Positions 25,111 to 37,480 of a stretch of DNA of 64,000 bases are shown here, in pieces. The position numbers and the translations under genes are program-made. The stretch is from Isoetes taiwanensis (Eukaryota > Streptophyta > Lycopodiopsida > Isoetales > Isoetaceae), in assembly GCA_021234155.1 (NCBI GenBank), contig JAJEKV010000002.1, positions 29,449,115-29,513,114 of the forward strand, read 5' to 3'. Numbering within the stretch: position 1 is the first letter of the stretch; each line of letters begins with the position of its first letter. The notes under the pieces were generated by a model. That model saw nothing but the letters and a program-made list of their open reading frames with translations, did not search any database and had not been told where the DNA came from.

Positions 25111-28032
25111 GAATATTCTCTTTGAGTCTTCAAATCATTGATGCCTATAATTTTGACTTGTTATGAACCTAATATGCAATTGATAAAGAAGTTACATAGC
25201 TAATGGAGTATGAAGAATGGAGAATTTATCCATAGAGGAAAGACAACATGACATACTTTACATGTTTTCAATTATAAGAGGTATGAGCCGAATTGTCTAA
25301 ATGGTTTGGTATTAATCAAATATACGTGGGCATATGTGAAAAGCTAGTTGGAAAGTTAACAAAGTTATAAGATAAAATAGATTGGTATCATGCGAAGGCT
25401 TTTTGTAAAGGTGTAAGTGTAATAGGACTTAAAAAATAATATCTAATACTTGATATTTTTGTGGGGCCATCAATATTGTGGCATGGCAACGAGGGGCCAT
25501 CCTTTTAAAGAAAAAATTGAGATATTTGTGGCATGGAATCGATTTTTAAGAAAGAGGGCACATTAAATATTTGGGGCTCAAAAATCGATGATAACCAAAG
25601 AGCCGTTTTATCTATATTAATAGAGTTAGGTTATATGGTGCTTTTGCATATCATTTTTCGTACATGGCATGCCAAGGCAAGCCCTGATCAATAGATGGCA
25701 TAAGCGGCATTGCCGATGACGATCCTATGAGCTTTAATGATCTTTGAATCTGCATAAGATCCGGGGCATCACCGTATTCCACTATAAAAGTTCGAGAGAT
25801 CCGGCCGTGGTGGAAGACCATCTAACAATAATAGATCAAGCTCTGGCTGTGGTGGAAGACCATCTAACAATAATAGATCAAGCTCTGGTGGTCGTGGCGC
25901 TTCTAATCAGGTTAGTCTTTAAGGAAGCTTGATAGAATATATACCTTGCCTCTGAGGAGCGATTTTTAAAGATGAAAAACGGGATTTTCCCTTACATCTT
26001 AGTTACACTTTGAGGTATGCTTTATGTTATGGGTACCCTTATAAAATAACAGATATGATAGAATACATGAATAGAGATCCTAAGTTCTTAGTGCTTGTTA
26101 TAATGCATGTCTTAGATAAAGCAAGATTTTCTTTGAATATTATGATATATTATGATCAAGGCAGGATCTTTGAACTAATGTGCGGCTTGGTAAATAGGTG
26201 ATTAGGCTTCATGAAATGAATAAATATTAATACTGCTCTATGGTGAATCAATTCCACAGTAGTGAGAAAATATACAATGAGGCCGGATTTGCTTGTGGTT
26301 ATGGTGATCAGAAGTTGGTTAGAGCAGAGATTAATGATATAATGGGTATTTTATGGGCTGGAGGTATTAACAGATTGCTGATACAAGCATTCGTACAATA
26401 GTATCGATTCTTAATAATGGATTTCCCTTCATTGTTGAGAAAGGACTAATTTAAATTCTGATTTTCTATGAACTTAGAGCTCTATTTGCTTGCACTAAAC
26501 TATTCTAATATGAATAAGAATAGGTGAAGGGCGAAGAGCCATAGTATCTCACTGCTTACCTGGCGCCCCTTTCCTTATTACCATGTTTATGCTAATAGTG
26601 GTCCGCTTTTGGGTCGCAGTAAATCGAGATACTATCTCCGATTTCTTATTTGTCTTCTTCATGCTGTCATTATTTGATGGATATGACGTTAAGAATATGT
26701 TCCAAGATCTGTAAAGGAGGTCGCCAGGTGAGATCCTTCCGTATTTGAACTATAGAAATGATGACAGTAAATGACTACCTTATGGTTGCATAAATATGAT
26801 GGCTGGATAATATGATATGATAAACATGAAAAATGGTTGTGTATAGTAGGTTGATAAAGCTTGATGATAAATATAATGAAAGATTTTGGTTATGAAAATA
26901 CTTGTGGTTGACTCATGATATATTGAGATAATGGAATAATGATACATCTGTTTTTGAGAAATCAGAAATTCTGTAAGACTAAATATTGAATGTGATTAAT
27001 GAAGTTCTAAAATATTTGACTACAAATGCTAAATTTATCATGTTTAATAGTATAAAGGATGTTCTTGAGCAGATTTTATGAAATATTTGACTACAAATGC
27101 GAAATTTATTATGTTTAACAGTATAAAGGAAGTTCTTAAGCAGAGTTAAATAGTGAAATATATCTGGTTAAATACATATACATTTTCTACCAAGGAAAAG
27201 CTTTAATGCTGTGGCTTGGGTTCTACCCTTGATGGATATGTGTGTTAAATTTACACCTTGAATGGAGCTATAAATTTACATTTATGTAATTGTAGTGTAA
27301 ATCTAGGTGTAAATGTAAATAAGAAGAAAATGTGACTTCCATTAGTTAGAATCTTCTAACTAGCACAGTTATGCTTTACTTGGTTGATTCTCGTTCACAT
27401 TCATTATGCATGTGCAGGGCTTATGGATCATGGATGTTACATCTGGTCTACGGTGTTTAAGTGCACATGATATCCTTTATTTGGTACTAATTTCTCTGCT
27501 GATGTAAAACAAAGAAGGTGGTGCATATTGCATCTCTTGGATGCGGGATGATGGAGAAACTTAGGACCCCTTGAACTATGGTGTCCAAGTCATTTACCAA
27601 CCCGATTCCTTAGGATAATGGAGAGACCGGGAAGCTTGAAGTATGTTGTCTAAGCCGACTTTCGAAAGGTGACTCATACATGCTGGAGATATCTCACAAG
27701 GGCATTTCGCCTGCAGGTCAGGGTAGCTTGTATATTATGATTTTTAAATAAGCAAAAGAGATTTATCACCTGTTGGTGTTCGGCACATTGTGCCTCTCTC
27801 TTCATTAAATGATAAGGATGTTGGACTAATGTGCCTCGTCCTACTTCAAATATACTTACTGGCATATTGTGCCTTTACTACTTGATCATGATGATCTGCT
27901 GAACTAAAACATTCATAATACAAGTGTTCTTGGCTGTAAGGTAGTAGGGCCCTTCTTCCCATGGAGGAAGGGTCCTACTCCTTATACTCCATGCGCAGAA
28001 GTGCCCTACTACCCGAGGGAGGGTTGTGGGCG
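25111..28032. repeat. 2.96-kb tandem unit, copy 2
   Basis: Nearly the same sequence as copy 1. Differences cluster in short GC-containing patches, for example GCCGAAGGCAGCGGCCTG in copy 1 against GCCAAGGCAAGCCCTG here. It carries the same internal duplication of about 40 bases (about 25803-25882). Confidence 0.92.
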
Positions 28033-28100
28033 AAGAAGAAGAAGAAGAAGAAGAAGAAGAAGAAGAAGAAGAAGAAGAAGAAGAAGAAGAAGAAGAAGAA
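28033..28100. repeat. (AAG)n array between units 2 and 3
   Basis: About 23 AAG units. The Ser-rich minus-strand frame across it is an artefact. Confidence 0.95.
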
Positions 28101-30306
28101 GAATATTCTCTTTGAGTCTTCAAATCATTGATGCCTATAATTTTGACTTGTTATGAACCTAATATGCAGTTGATAAAGAAGTTACATAGCTAATGGAGTA
28201 TGAAGAATGGAGAATTTATCCATAGAGGAAAGACAACATGACATACTTTACATGTTTTCAATTATAAGAGGTATGAGCCGAATTGTCTAAATGGTTTGGT
28301 ATTAATCAAATATACGTGGGCATATGTGAAAAGCTAGTTGGAAAGTTAACAAAGTTATAAGATAAAATAGATTGGTATCATGCGAAGGCTTTTTGTAAAG
28401 GTGTAAGTGTAATAGGACTTAAAAAATAATATCTAATACTTGATATTTTTGTGGGGCCATCAATATTGTGGCATGGCAACGAGGGGCCATCCTTTTAAAG
28501 AAAAAATTGAGATATTTGTGGCATGGAATCGATTTTTTTAGAAAGAGGGCACATTAAATATTTGGGGCTCAAAAATCGATGATAACCAAAGAGCCGTTTT
28601 ATCTATATTAATAGAGTTAGGTTATATGGTGCTTTTTGCATATCATTTTTCGTACATGGCATCTTAGAAGGCAGCTGCCTGATCAATAGATGGCATAAGC
28701 GGCATTGCCGATGACGATCCTATGAGCGGAATGATCTTTGCCGAATCGCATAAGATCCGGGGCATACCGTATTCCACTATAAAAGTTCGAGAGATCCGGG
28801 CGTGGTGGAAGACCATCTAACAATAATAGATCAAGCTCGGCCGTGGTGGAAGACCATCTAACAATAATAGATCAAGCTCGGTGGTGGTAAACTTCTAATC
28901 AGGTTAGTCTTTAAGGAAGCTTGATAGAATATATACCTTGCCTCTGAGGAGCGATTTTTAAAGATGAAAAACGGGATTTTCCCTTACATCTTAGTTACAC
29001 TTTGAGGTATGCTTTATGTTATGGGTACCCTTATAAAATAACAGATATGATAGAATACATGAATAGAGATCCTAAGTTCTTAGTGCTTGTTATAATGCAT
29101 GTCTTAGATAAAGCAAGATTTTGCTGAATATTATGATATATTATGATCAAGAGAGATGCTGAACTAATGTGCAGCTTGGTAAATAGGTGATTAGGCTTCA
29201 TGAAATGAATAAATATTAATACTGCTCTATGGTGAATCAATTCCACAGTAGTGAGAAAATATACAATGAGGCCGGATTTGCTTGTGGTTATGGTGATCAG
29301 AAGTTGGTTAGAGCAGAGATTAATGATATAATGGGTATTTTATGGGCTGGAGGTATTAACAGATTGCTGATACAAGCATTCGTACAATAGTATCTGATTC
29401 TTAATAATGGATTTCCCTTCATTGTTGAGAAAGGACTAATTTAAATTCTGATTTTCTATGAACTTAGAGCTCTATTTGCTTGCACTAAACTATTCTAATA
29501 TGAATAAGAATAGGTGAAGGGCGAAGAGCCATAGTATCTCACTGCTTACCTGACGCCCCTTTCCTTATTACCATGTTTATGCTAATAGTGGTCTGTTTGG
29601 GTGCAGGTAACCGAGATACTATCTCCGATTTCTTATTTGTCTTCTTCATGCTGTCATTATTTGATGGATATGACGTTAAGAATATGTTCCAAGATCTGTA
29701 AAGGAGGTCGCCAGGTGAGATCCTTCCGTATTTGAACTATAGAAATGATGACAGTAAATGACTACCTTATGGTTGCATAAATATGATGGCTGGATAATAT
29801 GATATGATAAACATGAAAAATGGTTGTGTATAGTAGGTTGATAAAGCTTGATGATAAATATAATGAAAGATTTTGGTTATGAAAATACTTGTGGTTGACT
29901 CATGATATATTGAGATAATGGAATAATGATACATCTGTTTTTGAGAAATCAGAAATTCTGTAAGACTAAATATTGAATGTGATTAATGAAGTTCTAAAAT
30001 ATTTGACTACAAATGCTAAATTTATCATGTTTAATAGTATAAAGGATGTTCTTGAGCAGATTTTCTGAAATATTTGACTACAAATGCGAAATTTATTATG
30101 TTTAACAGTATAAAGGAAGTTCTTAAGCAGAGTTAAATAGTGAAATATATCTGGTTAAATACATATACATTTTCTACCAAGGAAAAGCTTTAATGCTGTG
30201 GCTTGGGTTCTACCCTTGATGGATATGTGTGTTAAATTTACACCTTGAATGGAGCTATAAATTTACATTTATGTAATTGTAGTGTAAATCTAGGTGTAAA
30301 TGTAAA

Positions 30307-30312
<6 letters not shown>
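28101..30312. repeat. 2.96-kb tandem unit, copy 3, truncated
   Basis: Matches copies 1 and 2 from their first base to AATGTAAATAAGAAGAA (24361-24374 in copy 1). It then passes into an expanded AAG run in place of the remaining 0.7 kb. The break lies exactly where the other copies carry a two-unit AAG. Confidence 0.92.
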
Positions 30313-30337
<25 letters not shown>

Positions 30338-30366
30338 AAGAAGAAGAAGAAGAAGAAGAAGAAGAG
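30309..30366. repeat. (AAG)n array ending the tandem series
   Basis: About 19 AAG units; unrelated sequence follows from 30367. Confidence 0.95.
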
Positions 30367-30684
30367 ATTTTAAAGAAGGCTTGGCAGTTTTAGACTTGGA
30401 TTTAGTCTGTCATTTAGAAAGCATGTAGGAAGCTAAAGGAATATTAAAAATAGGCATTGATATATACTAAAACAGCTTATAGACATTATGCTAGCCATTA
30501 AATTGGAAGGCTAGGTTAAAACCATGATTAAATAGAAGATTTAAAACCATCATTTATGCATTTGTAGTGGGGTTTTTTATTCATTTTTTAGGACAAAGAA
30601 ATAATTATAGCAATAATTTATCGCGGCGGTGGTTCAAAATTTTGTGTGAAATTGGAATGGTGTCTGGCTCCATCCCCCACATTC

Positions 30685-31818
30685 AAAGTCCTCGAGGTTT
30701 CCTAAGCTATACGCAATACAAAACAATAGTCACAGGGCAGAGCTGTATGACTGGGGCCACCAGTCACATTTGTTCCGGGCACTGGTCGAGCCAGTTCTTT
30801 TGTATGGGGTCGAGGTGTGGGGCCCAGTGGTGTCTTTGGCGACTTGGAACGACTTAGAGCAGGTCCAGAAGGCATTTTTGACGCGGGCACTTGGCGTCAA
30901 GCCCTCAGTTCCATATCAGATCTTGTTGCAGGAGACAGGATTCATGCCCCTGCAGCATGCGGCCCTCGATAGGCACATTGTCTATTTCCAGAAGGTGGCC
31001 AACATGGGCGACACTCGGCTCCCGCACTTGGCTTACGCTGTGGCGATGAGCCCGCAACGACTCAGGGCTTGTTGGAAGGACAAGAGAGCCCAGTGGCTGG
31101 CGCGCTGGAACGTAGACGCACATAGGTGCGTCCAGGTGCACACAGACGCCGGCCGGGATAGGCTGAGGGGGTACTTGGACTCTTGTTTCCTGGGGAAGCT
31201 CTGGGACCACCATGCTCTGGAACAGGTAAAGGTGGCACACTACAAACAGCACATAAACCCCACCCTGGTTCGAGGCCCACAGCTCTACCTGCGTTCTCAG
31301 TTGCCCATGAAGAAGCGCAGGATTATCGCGTCCATTCGAACAGGGGCCCACCATCTTCGGCTTGAGACGGGTCGGTGGGTTGGAGAGCCGCGCCAGGACA
31401 GGCTTTGTCAGTGTTGCCCGCTGGGGGTTGTTGAGGATGAAAGCCATGCCTTCCAGAGCTGTCCAGCCTATAGTCAGATTCGGGCTCGCTACATTCTCTT
31501 GGTGCGACACAGTGCGCCCCCGCGAAGCTACTCGATGACGCCATCAGTTCGATCCCTTGGCTCCTATCTCCAGGAGGTTTTGGATCTGCGGACTCACCTC
31601 TGCCCCCGGGCACCTACCTGAGGTGCCGGGAATTCATGTGTATATATGTATATTTGTACAGCTGCTAGCAGGTTTGTTGCTGCGACGGTTTTTCCCTCCT
31701 AAGGGGGGGTTTTTTAATTCGGGTAGCAACGGTCTTGCTGCACCCGTGTAATTTGGGTCCCATAGGCCGATTGGCCTCCGCGGACGATAAAAGAACCTTC
31801 CTTCCTTCCTTCCTTCCT
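30685..31818 (+). mobile_element. 5'-truncated LINE with (TTCC)n tail
   Basis: Homologous to the 3' part of the minus-strand LINE at 31917-37570, starting in the C-terminal part of ORF2. It ends with a 3' UTR (31622-31796), including GGGTCCCATAGGCCGATTGG and GGACGATAAAA, then (TTCC)n at 31797-31818. The arrangement is that of a non-LTR retrotransposon copy truncated during target-primed insertion. Confidence 0.85.
30770..31621 (+). CDS. LINE ORF2 C-terminal region
   Basis: An open frame of 283 codons encodes the part of a LINE polyprotein downstream of the reverse transcriptase. It includes the post-RT LYGVEVWG motif near residue 12. A C-terminal Cys/His cluster (CQCC, EDESHAFQSCPAY, residues about 208-234) resembles the zinc-knuckle-like domain at the end of plant LINE ORF2 proteins. 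The first Met is not the true start: the protein is cut at its N-terminus with the element, so no endonuclease or YADD region is present. The frame is well kept compared with the minus-strand copy, suggesting a younger insertion. It is unlikely to be mobile on its own. Confidence 0.8.
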   Translation: MFRALVEPVLLYGVEVWGPVVSLATWNDLEQVQKAFLTRALGVKPSVPYQILLQETGFMPLQHAALDRHIVYFQKVANMGDTRLPHLAYAVAMSPQRLRACWKDKRAQWLARWNVDAHRCVQVHTDAGRDRLRGYLDSCFLGKLWDHHALEQVKVAHYKQHINPTLVRGPQLYLRSQLPMKKRRIIASIRTGAHHLRLETGRWVGEPRQDRLCQCCPLGVVEDESHAFQSCPAYSQIRARYILLVRHSAPPRSYSMTPSVRSLGSYLQEVLDLRTHLCPRAPT

Positions 31819-31916
31819 AAGGTTGAAGACCATGTTTCATGCTTTAAAAGTGGTTTGGAATATGTTTTACTTGGATAAAATGCATGTTTGTTCGTATAGA
31901 GTGCAAAACTTTGTTA
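31819..31916. repeat. Host repeat split by the minus-strand LINE, left part
   Basis: Contains TGTTCGTATAGAGTGCAA and then TTTGTTATA. This sequence also occurs uninterrupted at 38950-39020, and its continuation resumes at about 37580. Confidence 0.6.
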
Positions 31917-32199
31917 TAGAATAGAATAGAATAGAATAGAATAGAATATGATTTTATCGTCCACGGAGACCAACTGGCCTATGGGACCCAAGTACAAAGA
32001 GAGAGAGCAAAGAAGCGTATTACTACCGGATTAAAAAACCCCACCAAGCGGTTTTCGGGAAAACCTTAGTAGCAATAAGGATGCTGACATACCGCACGCT
32101 TTATATACATAATCACAAGTACCGCCAGAGGTTAATGTCGGATAAGGGGCATAACCGAAGTCCGCCATCCATTACCTCCCTGAGGTACGATCCCAACAA

Positions 32200-35100
32200 G
32201 CCTACAGAGGCCGTGCTTTCAAGAGCTCATGCAAGGCCCGATGGGGCACAACTAACCGAAAGCATACCGAGCCCGGATATGCTCGTCTGGGACAGCCGGG
32301 CAGGGCGTGACTTTCATCCTCAATGGCGCCACGTTGATGGCCGAGCCGGACTCTCTCCTCCTCACGCGGCTCCCGAATCCATCTCCCCTGTCTCAATGCG
32401 CGGAGGTGGTATGCACTGTCGCGAATGGAAGCAATCACCCTGCGCTTTTTCATGGGTAGATGGGTGCGCGGTAGTGGTGTGGGCCCCTCGTGAGCATGGG
32501 ATTAACCTGCTTGTCGATAATTTGCCACCTTGACATGTGATAGGGCCTCTGTATCCCAAAGCTTGGCCATGAAGCAAGCATCCGGGCACTTGCTTCAAAG
32601 GCAGCGCGTTCCTTCCGGTGTATGCACCGGTCCACATCGTGTGCACCTCGCACATTCCATAGCGAGAACCACTGGGCTTGCTTGTCTTTCCAAAGAGGCT
32701 TTGAGTCGCATTTCTTGGGGCCCATCGCCACCGCCAAAGCAAGGTTGGGCAGCCGGGCTTCATCCATAGCCACCACCTTCGGAAGTAAATAATGTGACGC
32801 GTTCAGTAGCGACCCTCCTCAGAATGGAAGGAAGCCCGTCTCTTGGAGCAAGATCTCGATATGGGACCGTGGGATTTCACTCCCGGTGCCGGGCCAAGAA
32901 AGCTTTAGTACTGCTCTAGATCGTTCCAAGTGGTGAGGGATATCACCGGCCCCACACACTTCTGCCCCATAGAGGAGGACCCGGTTTAACCAAGGCCACT
33001 GAACAAGTGTGCCCGGTGACCCCATGCATCTGACTACGCCTTGTGATTTTTGTTTTGCATTGCATACTGGGGCTTTCCGCCTGCGGTGACCCGTAACGAT
33101 GGATGCATCCCGTGTGTGGTAGTAGAAAACTCAATGCCCAAATACTTATAAGATCGAGCCACCTCCACTACACCCTTGGTAAGTGAATGAGGGAAGACGT
33201 GGGTCTTAGGGACGATGGGACCAGCAAGACACCCTTGTCTTGGCCAAGTTAACTCTCATGTCGGTGAATTGGCGAAAAAGTGTCCAAAGCATCCGGTGGC
33301 GTTGCATGTCCTCCGGGTATATGCGAGCAGGCCAACATCATCGGCATATATGAGTTGCGGATTATGTGGTGCATCAACGGCCTCCCCCAGGTGCTCGGCT
33401 AGCCATTCTTCTAGCTGGTCAATGTACCAAGCGAAGAGCCGCCGGGGATAGAGGGCAGCCCCGGGCGCACCATAATGCTACTCTAACGGGCTCCCCGGAC
33501 AATGAGAGGCGGTAGAGCAAGCCTCGTATAGTCTCGTATATAGCGATTCGCAAGTCGACGGGGTCCCTAGGCCCCTCAATCGTCCCACAACTTATCCTCG
33601 AGGCAGCGTGTCAAAAGCCTTTGCGAAATCCACAAAGCAACGAAGACAGATTCTCGTCGATTCCGGCTATCCTCTATGAGTGTTCGCAGAGTGAAGATAT
33701 GGTCAATAGTAGAATGCCGGGGCGGAAGCCTGCTCAAGGCGTCGCGAGCCCAAGACTTCTCCATCCTCCGCCCAAAGTGTCAATCGCCCGCTCAAGAATC
33801 CCGCAAAGCAACTTGGCAAAGACAGAACTGACCATAATGGTACGATAGTTGGCTGGGCTGTGGGGGTCCCCTGCTTTGTATATGGGCACAACTCTACTGG
33901 TAGTCCAGTGCGGGGGGAAGCCTTCTTGCAATGCCCTGTTGAAGAGTGCTGTGAGAACCGGCACCATTGGGGGCCCGGCCCACTTGAGAAGCTCTGCCTG
34001 CATACCATCCAAATCTAACGCCTTCCCCGTTGCGGGCGTTGCAGGCCCATTATGACATCCCCTTCAAGAATGACCGATTAGGCTAGGCTGTCTGCAGGAG
34101 AATACCGGTGCCCGGCTTCCCATTGGGTCATACCGCCGCAAGTATCTCACCCATTGTTCCGGGGTAATATTTCCTGTGGGTTGTGCAGGCTTACTCAAGA
34201 CCTTTCTCCAGAAGGCCCTAGGGTGGCGGTCTAGCAGACCAAACATCTGTTGTTGGTGCTCCGCAAGGTACCTGGCTTTCTTGGTCTTGAGGAAGGAGCG
34301 GTATTGACGGACGGCCTGCGGGCGAATGGTGGGGTCCAGCACTTGGCGGAGCCATTGTTTCAGCCTCCCGGCATTAGATCATCGAACCCGGTGATTATGG
34401 GGAAGGTGATTGCAGCCCCCGTGGATCGTCGAGAGCGGTCTCTCCCAAAGCATATGTCCCCTACCCTCGAAGGAGCCGGTTCACCGGGCCGCTGTTGTTG
34501 AAGTGTGGGGGGAGTTGCGGCACTCCGGCCTTCATGCTCAAGCATCCTCGCATAGACCCATTTGCATGATCATAGTCCGTGACGCGAACCGTGGTACATG
34601 GGGTATTGGGGCAATGGGTGCTTTCGGTTGGCTGCCAATCTATCTGCAAAAACGGGGGCTGATGGTGAGTCTACTTCCTCGCGTCCAGGCCACCCGTCCC
34701 GGACAACCGGCGAGTGATCAAGTGTAGGCATTGCTTTCGTGCGCTAGCACGTAATCCACCACACCGGTGCCGCCCCCGGGTTCTCCCCGTCTACAAGTGA
34801 AGCGGCTGGAGGGGCGGCCCCTGTGCCAGCCCATTGCAAATGACCGGTCAAAGATATCGCCCGACAAGAACAAAGTGCCGGCCATACCGTGTCACTGGTT
34901 GTCATCGGCGCCTTTGGCCAAACCATCTGCTGCGGGGTCCATTTGCAATACATCCTCGACTAGAGGTGCGAATTTTGGGATCTGCTTTCTGCCCACTCGT
35001 AGCGGCGCATTGAAGTCTCCAAGCAACATGACCTTGCCCAATTGTTCAATCACTGGCGTATGTCATCATATAGATCGACATAGGGCTCCTGCACATCCCA

Positions 35101-35490
35101 CATCCAAGTCGCGTGTGGTAAAAGTTGCTCCCGGCATGTGGGAAGTAGCAAGCCGCCACAAAGAGAGGGCTGCCATCGATGTTACGCGACTCGTACCCGC
35201 AGTATTCAGTTGTGCTTATGCGCCTTACCGCAGGCGGGTAGGTGGGCCAAGGTCGCCCGCGGTAATAACACGCAATTCCTCCGGTGTCCTCGTTTCCCGA
35301 TGCACTCATTGAAGGCGGAGTAGGCCGGGTATCCCGGCAAATCGGGTAGCATGTGACCAAAGATGTTCCCATGTTTCCATGAGGAAGATAAGGTCCATGT
35401 CCATGGCGACGGAATTGAGATCTGTCCCCTTACGCCATGGAAAGCCACGGCAATTCCGGATACCACGGCCGAGGCACGATCCCTATTTAG
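32200..35490 (-). pseudogene. LINE ORF2: endonuclease and reverse transcriptase, broken
   Basis: The endonuclease comes first: NCRGFPWRKG near 35.43 kb, then DLIFLMETW with the catalytic Glu (METW codons 35369-35380). Next are MLLGDFNAPLRVGRKQ with the catalytic Asp and Asn (GDFNA at 35006-35020) and LDHSPVVRDG with the final His near 34.7 kb. The reverse transcriptase follows: NYRTIMVSSVFAKLL (about 33.83 kb), FVDFAKAFDTLPR (Asp motif, about 33.6 kb) and LIYADDVGLL with the YADD box at 33337-33348. The C-terminal part (32.2-32.8 kb) has MKKRRVIASIR and EDESHAL, matching the + strand copy. These features place it in the APE-type LINE class. Stops and frameshifts separate nearly every block. 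Confidence 0.85.
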
Positions 35491-35889
35491 TGGCATGCAT
35501 CGCCACTTCAAGTCCGGTGGTAGTGGTGGTCCTGGGGGCGGAAGATGTGGATGCCTGTGCGGCTGGGGCCCCTCGAGGGGGACTCGAGGGGCGGAGTGCC
35601 CGCATCCCCTGTTTGCCCACTTTGAATTGGCGCATCCTTCCCGGACCAGCCCCGCTTCCCCTCCATGTCTGCGGGGTAGCCCTCGACTTTGGCCAGCTCA
35701 CGCCCGAAGTCTCTTCTTTGTCTTTGGGGGTCAAGTCCCGGCCAACGTCTGAGCCGTCCCCTTCAACTTCCTCCGCCACGGCGGGATGGCCACCCGCCTG
35801 CAACACGCTCTCAAGCGTGAAGATGACCACCGGGGCGATCAGGCCCAATTCCATGACGACTTCGCCTTTCCAATGGTCACAGTGCTGGG

Positions 35890-37060
35890 AACATCATCCG
35901 ATCCAAGATCCGTATGCGGGAGCTCGAAGTGAGATGTTCTCCCGACTCCTCCTCGGGCCTCGCACTACCACATTGCGGCTCTGCGTCTCTGTTCCTGAAG
36001 TTGGCCGGGGGCCGCACTGTGTTGGTTGAGGTGGGTGAGGCATAGGATGTGGCCCGCGCCGGGTGGTGGCGGCCCGTGATCCGGGATGTCCGCCCGGCAT
36101 GTGTTCGAGGTTGGCGTCCCGTAGGTTGGTGGGTTCAGCGGGGTTGGTGTGTTCTTTCTTTGTGGTTTTACGTTCTCCCGAGTGCGGAGCTCGGCTCTTG
36201 CGGGGCGTTGTCATGTCTTGCCATCTCCCCGCGTGCAATGGCGGAGTTGCTCATGTGCCTCGGCATGGAGGCCCTTGCCTTCTTTGGCAAGCGGCGCCCG
36301 GCTCACAGAAATCCCGATCTCGTGCTAAATCCTTTACTCCGGCGAGCTTCGGTTACGCCTCGGCTAGCTTCCAAAGCGCCCTGGAATCCTTGTCTCCGCG
36401 ATGGCGGCCTCCGCAACCTCGGCAGGAGGCGGCCTGTGCTCCTCGGGCTGCGTGGCCTTAGCCTCCCTCAACCTCGGCACGGATCCGGCGGGGTTACAAG
36501 TGTCTCTGCTCTACCCGTTCACATCCTGCGTCCGGCTTCCATAGCTGCCAACACGGTGTCTACACGCCCCCTCATATCGCAAGCTCCTGCTGGTATTGCT
36601 TGTCACAAATTGTAGCAAGTGGATGCTATCATCGCCTTGTCGTCGCGCGATCCTCCAATTACGTGATTAAATCGTTTTTTGGCACCAATCGCTTGCGCAA
36701 CATCCAGAGATGTTATGTTCTCCACCTCTGCCGGGGGAGGCACGCAAAGGCGTGCCTTTGTTGGCCTCAACCCTCGCCTCGATCACGGCTCCCAAGGTTC
36801 GACCGGCGGATTGCCTATGTGGCCCGCTGTCGGGTCGACCGGCCTTGGCTCGGGCCTCCCTCTTCATGGAAGAAGTCTCTCCCTCTGCCCGAGGCCTCTT
36901 CCTTGGTGGCCCCGCTTCATGGTCTTCCCCAGAGGGCTCTGCCTGCGTGGGGTCAACCGGTGGTTGGTGTGTTTGGGCCTTCCCAGGATGGGTTGGTGTG
37001 GTCTGAGGTAGCTCACCAACCAAGTGTGGGTCCACACACGGGACTGTGTCTGTGGCCATG
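35890..37060 (-). pseudogene. LINE ORF1-like region, broken
   Basis: Upstream of ORF2 a minus frame from about 37060 reads MATDTVPCVDPHLVGELPQT, then a Pro-rich stretch with a basic PRKRPRAE segment and TLGAVIEARVEANKG. Later frames down to 35.9 kb are Pro/Arg/Ser-rich and broken. Position and composition fit an ORF1 nucleic-acid-binding protein, but I see no CCHC knuckle or RRM, so this is inference from location. Confidence 0.45.
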
Positions 37061-37111
37061 ACTTGGGGTATGACTTGGGCGACAACTCCTGGATATCTGG
37101 TGTGTACCGGC

Positions 37112-37480
37112 TGCCACAAAAACCCCTAGCACACAGCCCGGAAAAGTGCAGATTTGAGCACTGAAGCGAAGACAAGCATGCAGGTATCATACACCGTTGG
37201 AAAGATCTCTGAACCAGCTTTCCAACAAGCCCAAGCACATAAGAATCTGACACCGGATGTGAGAGATACAGTCTGTCGAAGTGTCTACCGATTGCCACAG
37301 AAACCCTAGCACACAGCCTGGAAAAGTGCCAATTTGAGCACAGAAACAAAGCCAAGCATGCAAGTACCATACACCGCTGGAAAGATCTCTGAACCAGCTT
37401 TCCAACAAGCCCAAGCACAAGAAAATCTGACACCGGATGCGAGAGATATGACCGATCAAAATTCTGCCGCAAGACGAGAC
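37112..37480 (-). repeat. Two tandem 180-bp monomers at the LINE 5' end
   Basis: CCTAGCACACAGCC, GGAAAAGTGC and the GGAAAGATCTCTGAACCAGC stretch occur twice with a 180-base period (blocks starting about 37112 and 37292). They lie upstream of ORF1 on the element's strand. Tandem 5' UTR monomers act as promoters in some animal L1 elements; a promoter role here is inference. Confidence 0.75.

Noticed and set aside
27878-28123. Ser-rich minus-strand frame
   Set aside because: It is produced by the (AAG)n array between tandem units.
22148-30312. Possible CRISPR-like or phage-type repeat array
   Set aside because: The unit is nearly 3 kb, with no short repeat-spacer pattern, in a plant-like setting.
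30905-31510. 201-codon minus-strand frame inside the + strand LINE
   Set aside because: The + strand frame has LINE ORF2 motifs and a Cys/His cluster; the opposite frame is a shadow.
35363-36615. Long + strand frames in the GC-rich 35-36.6 kb region
   Set aside because: They lie opposite the minus-strand LINE and have no motif; GC-rich DNA has few stops.
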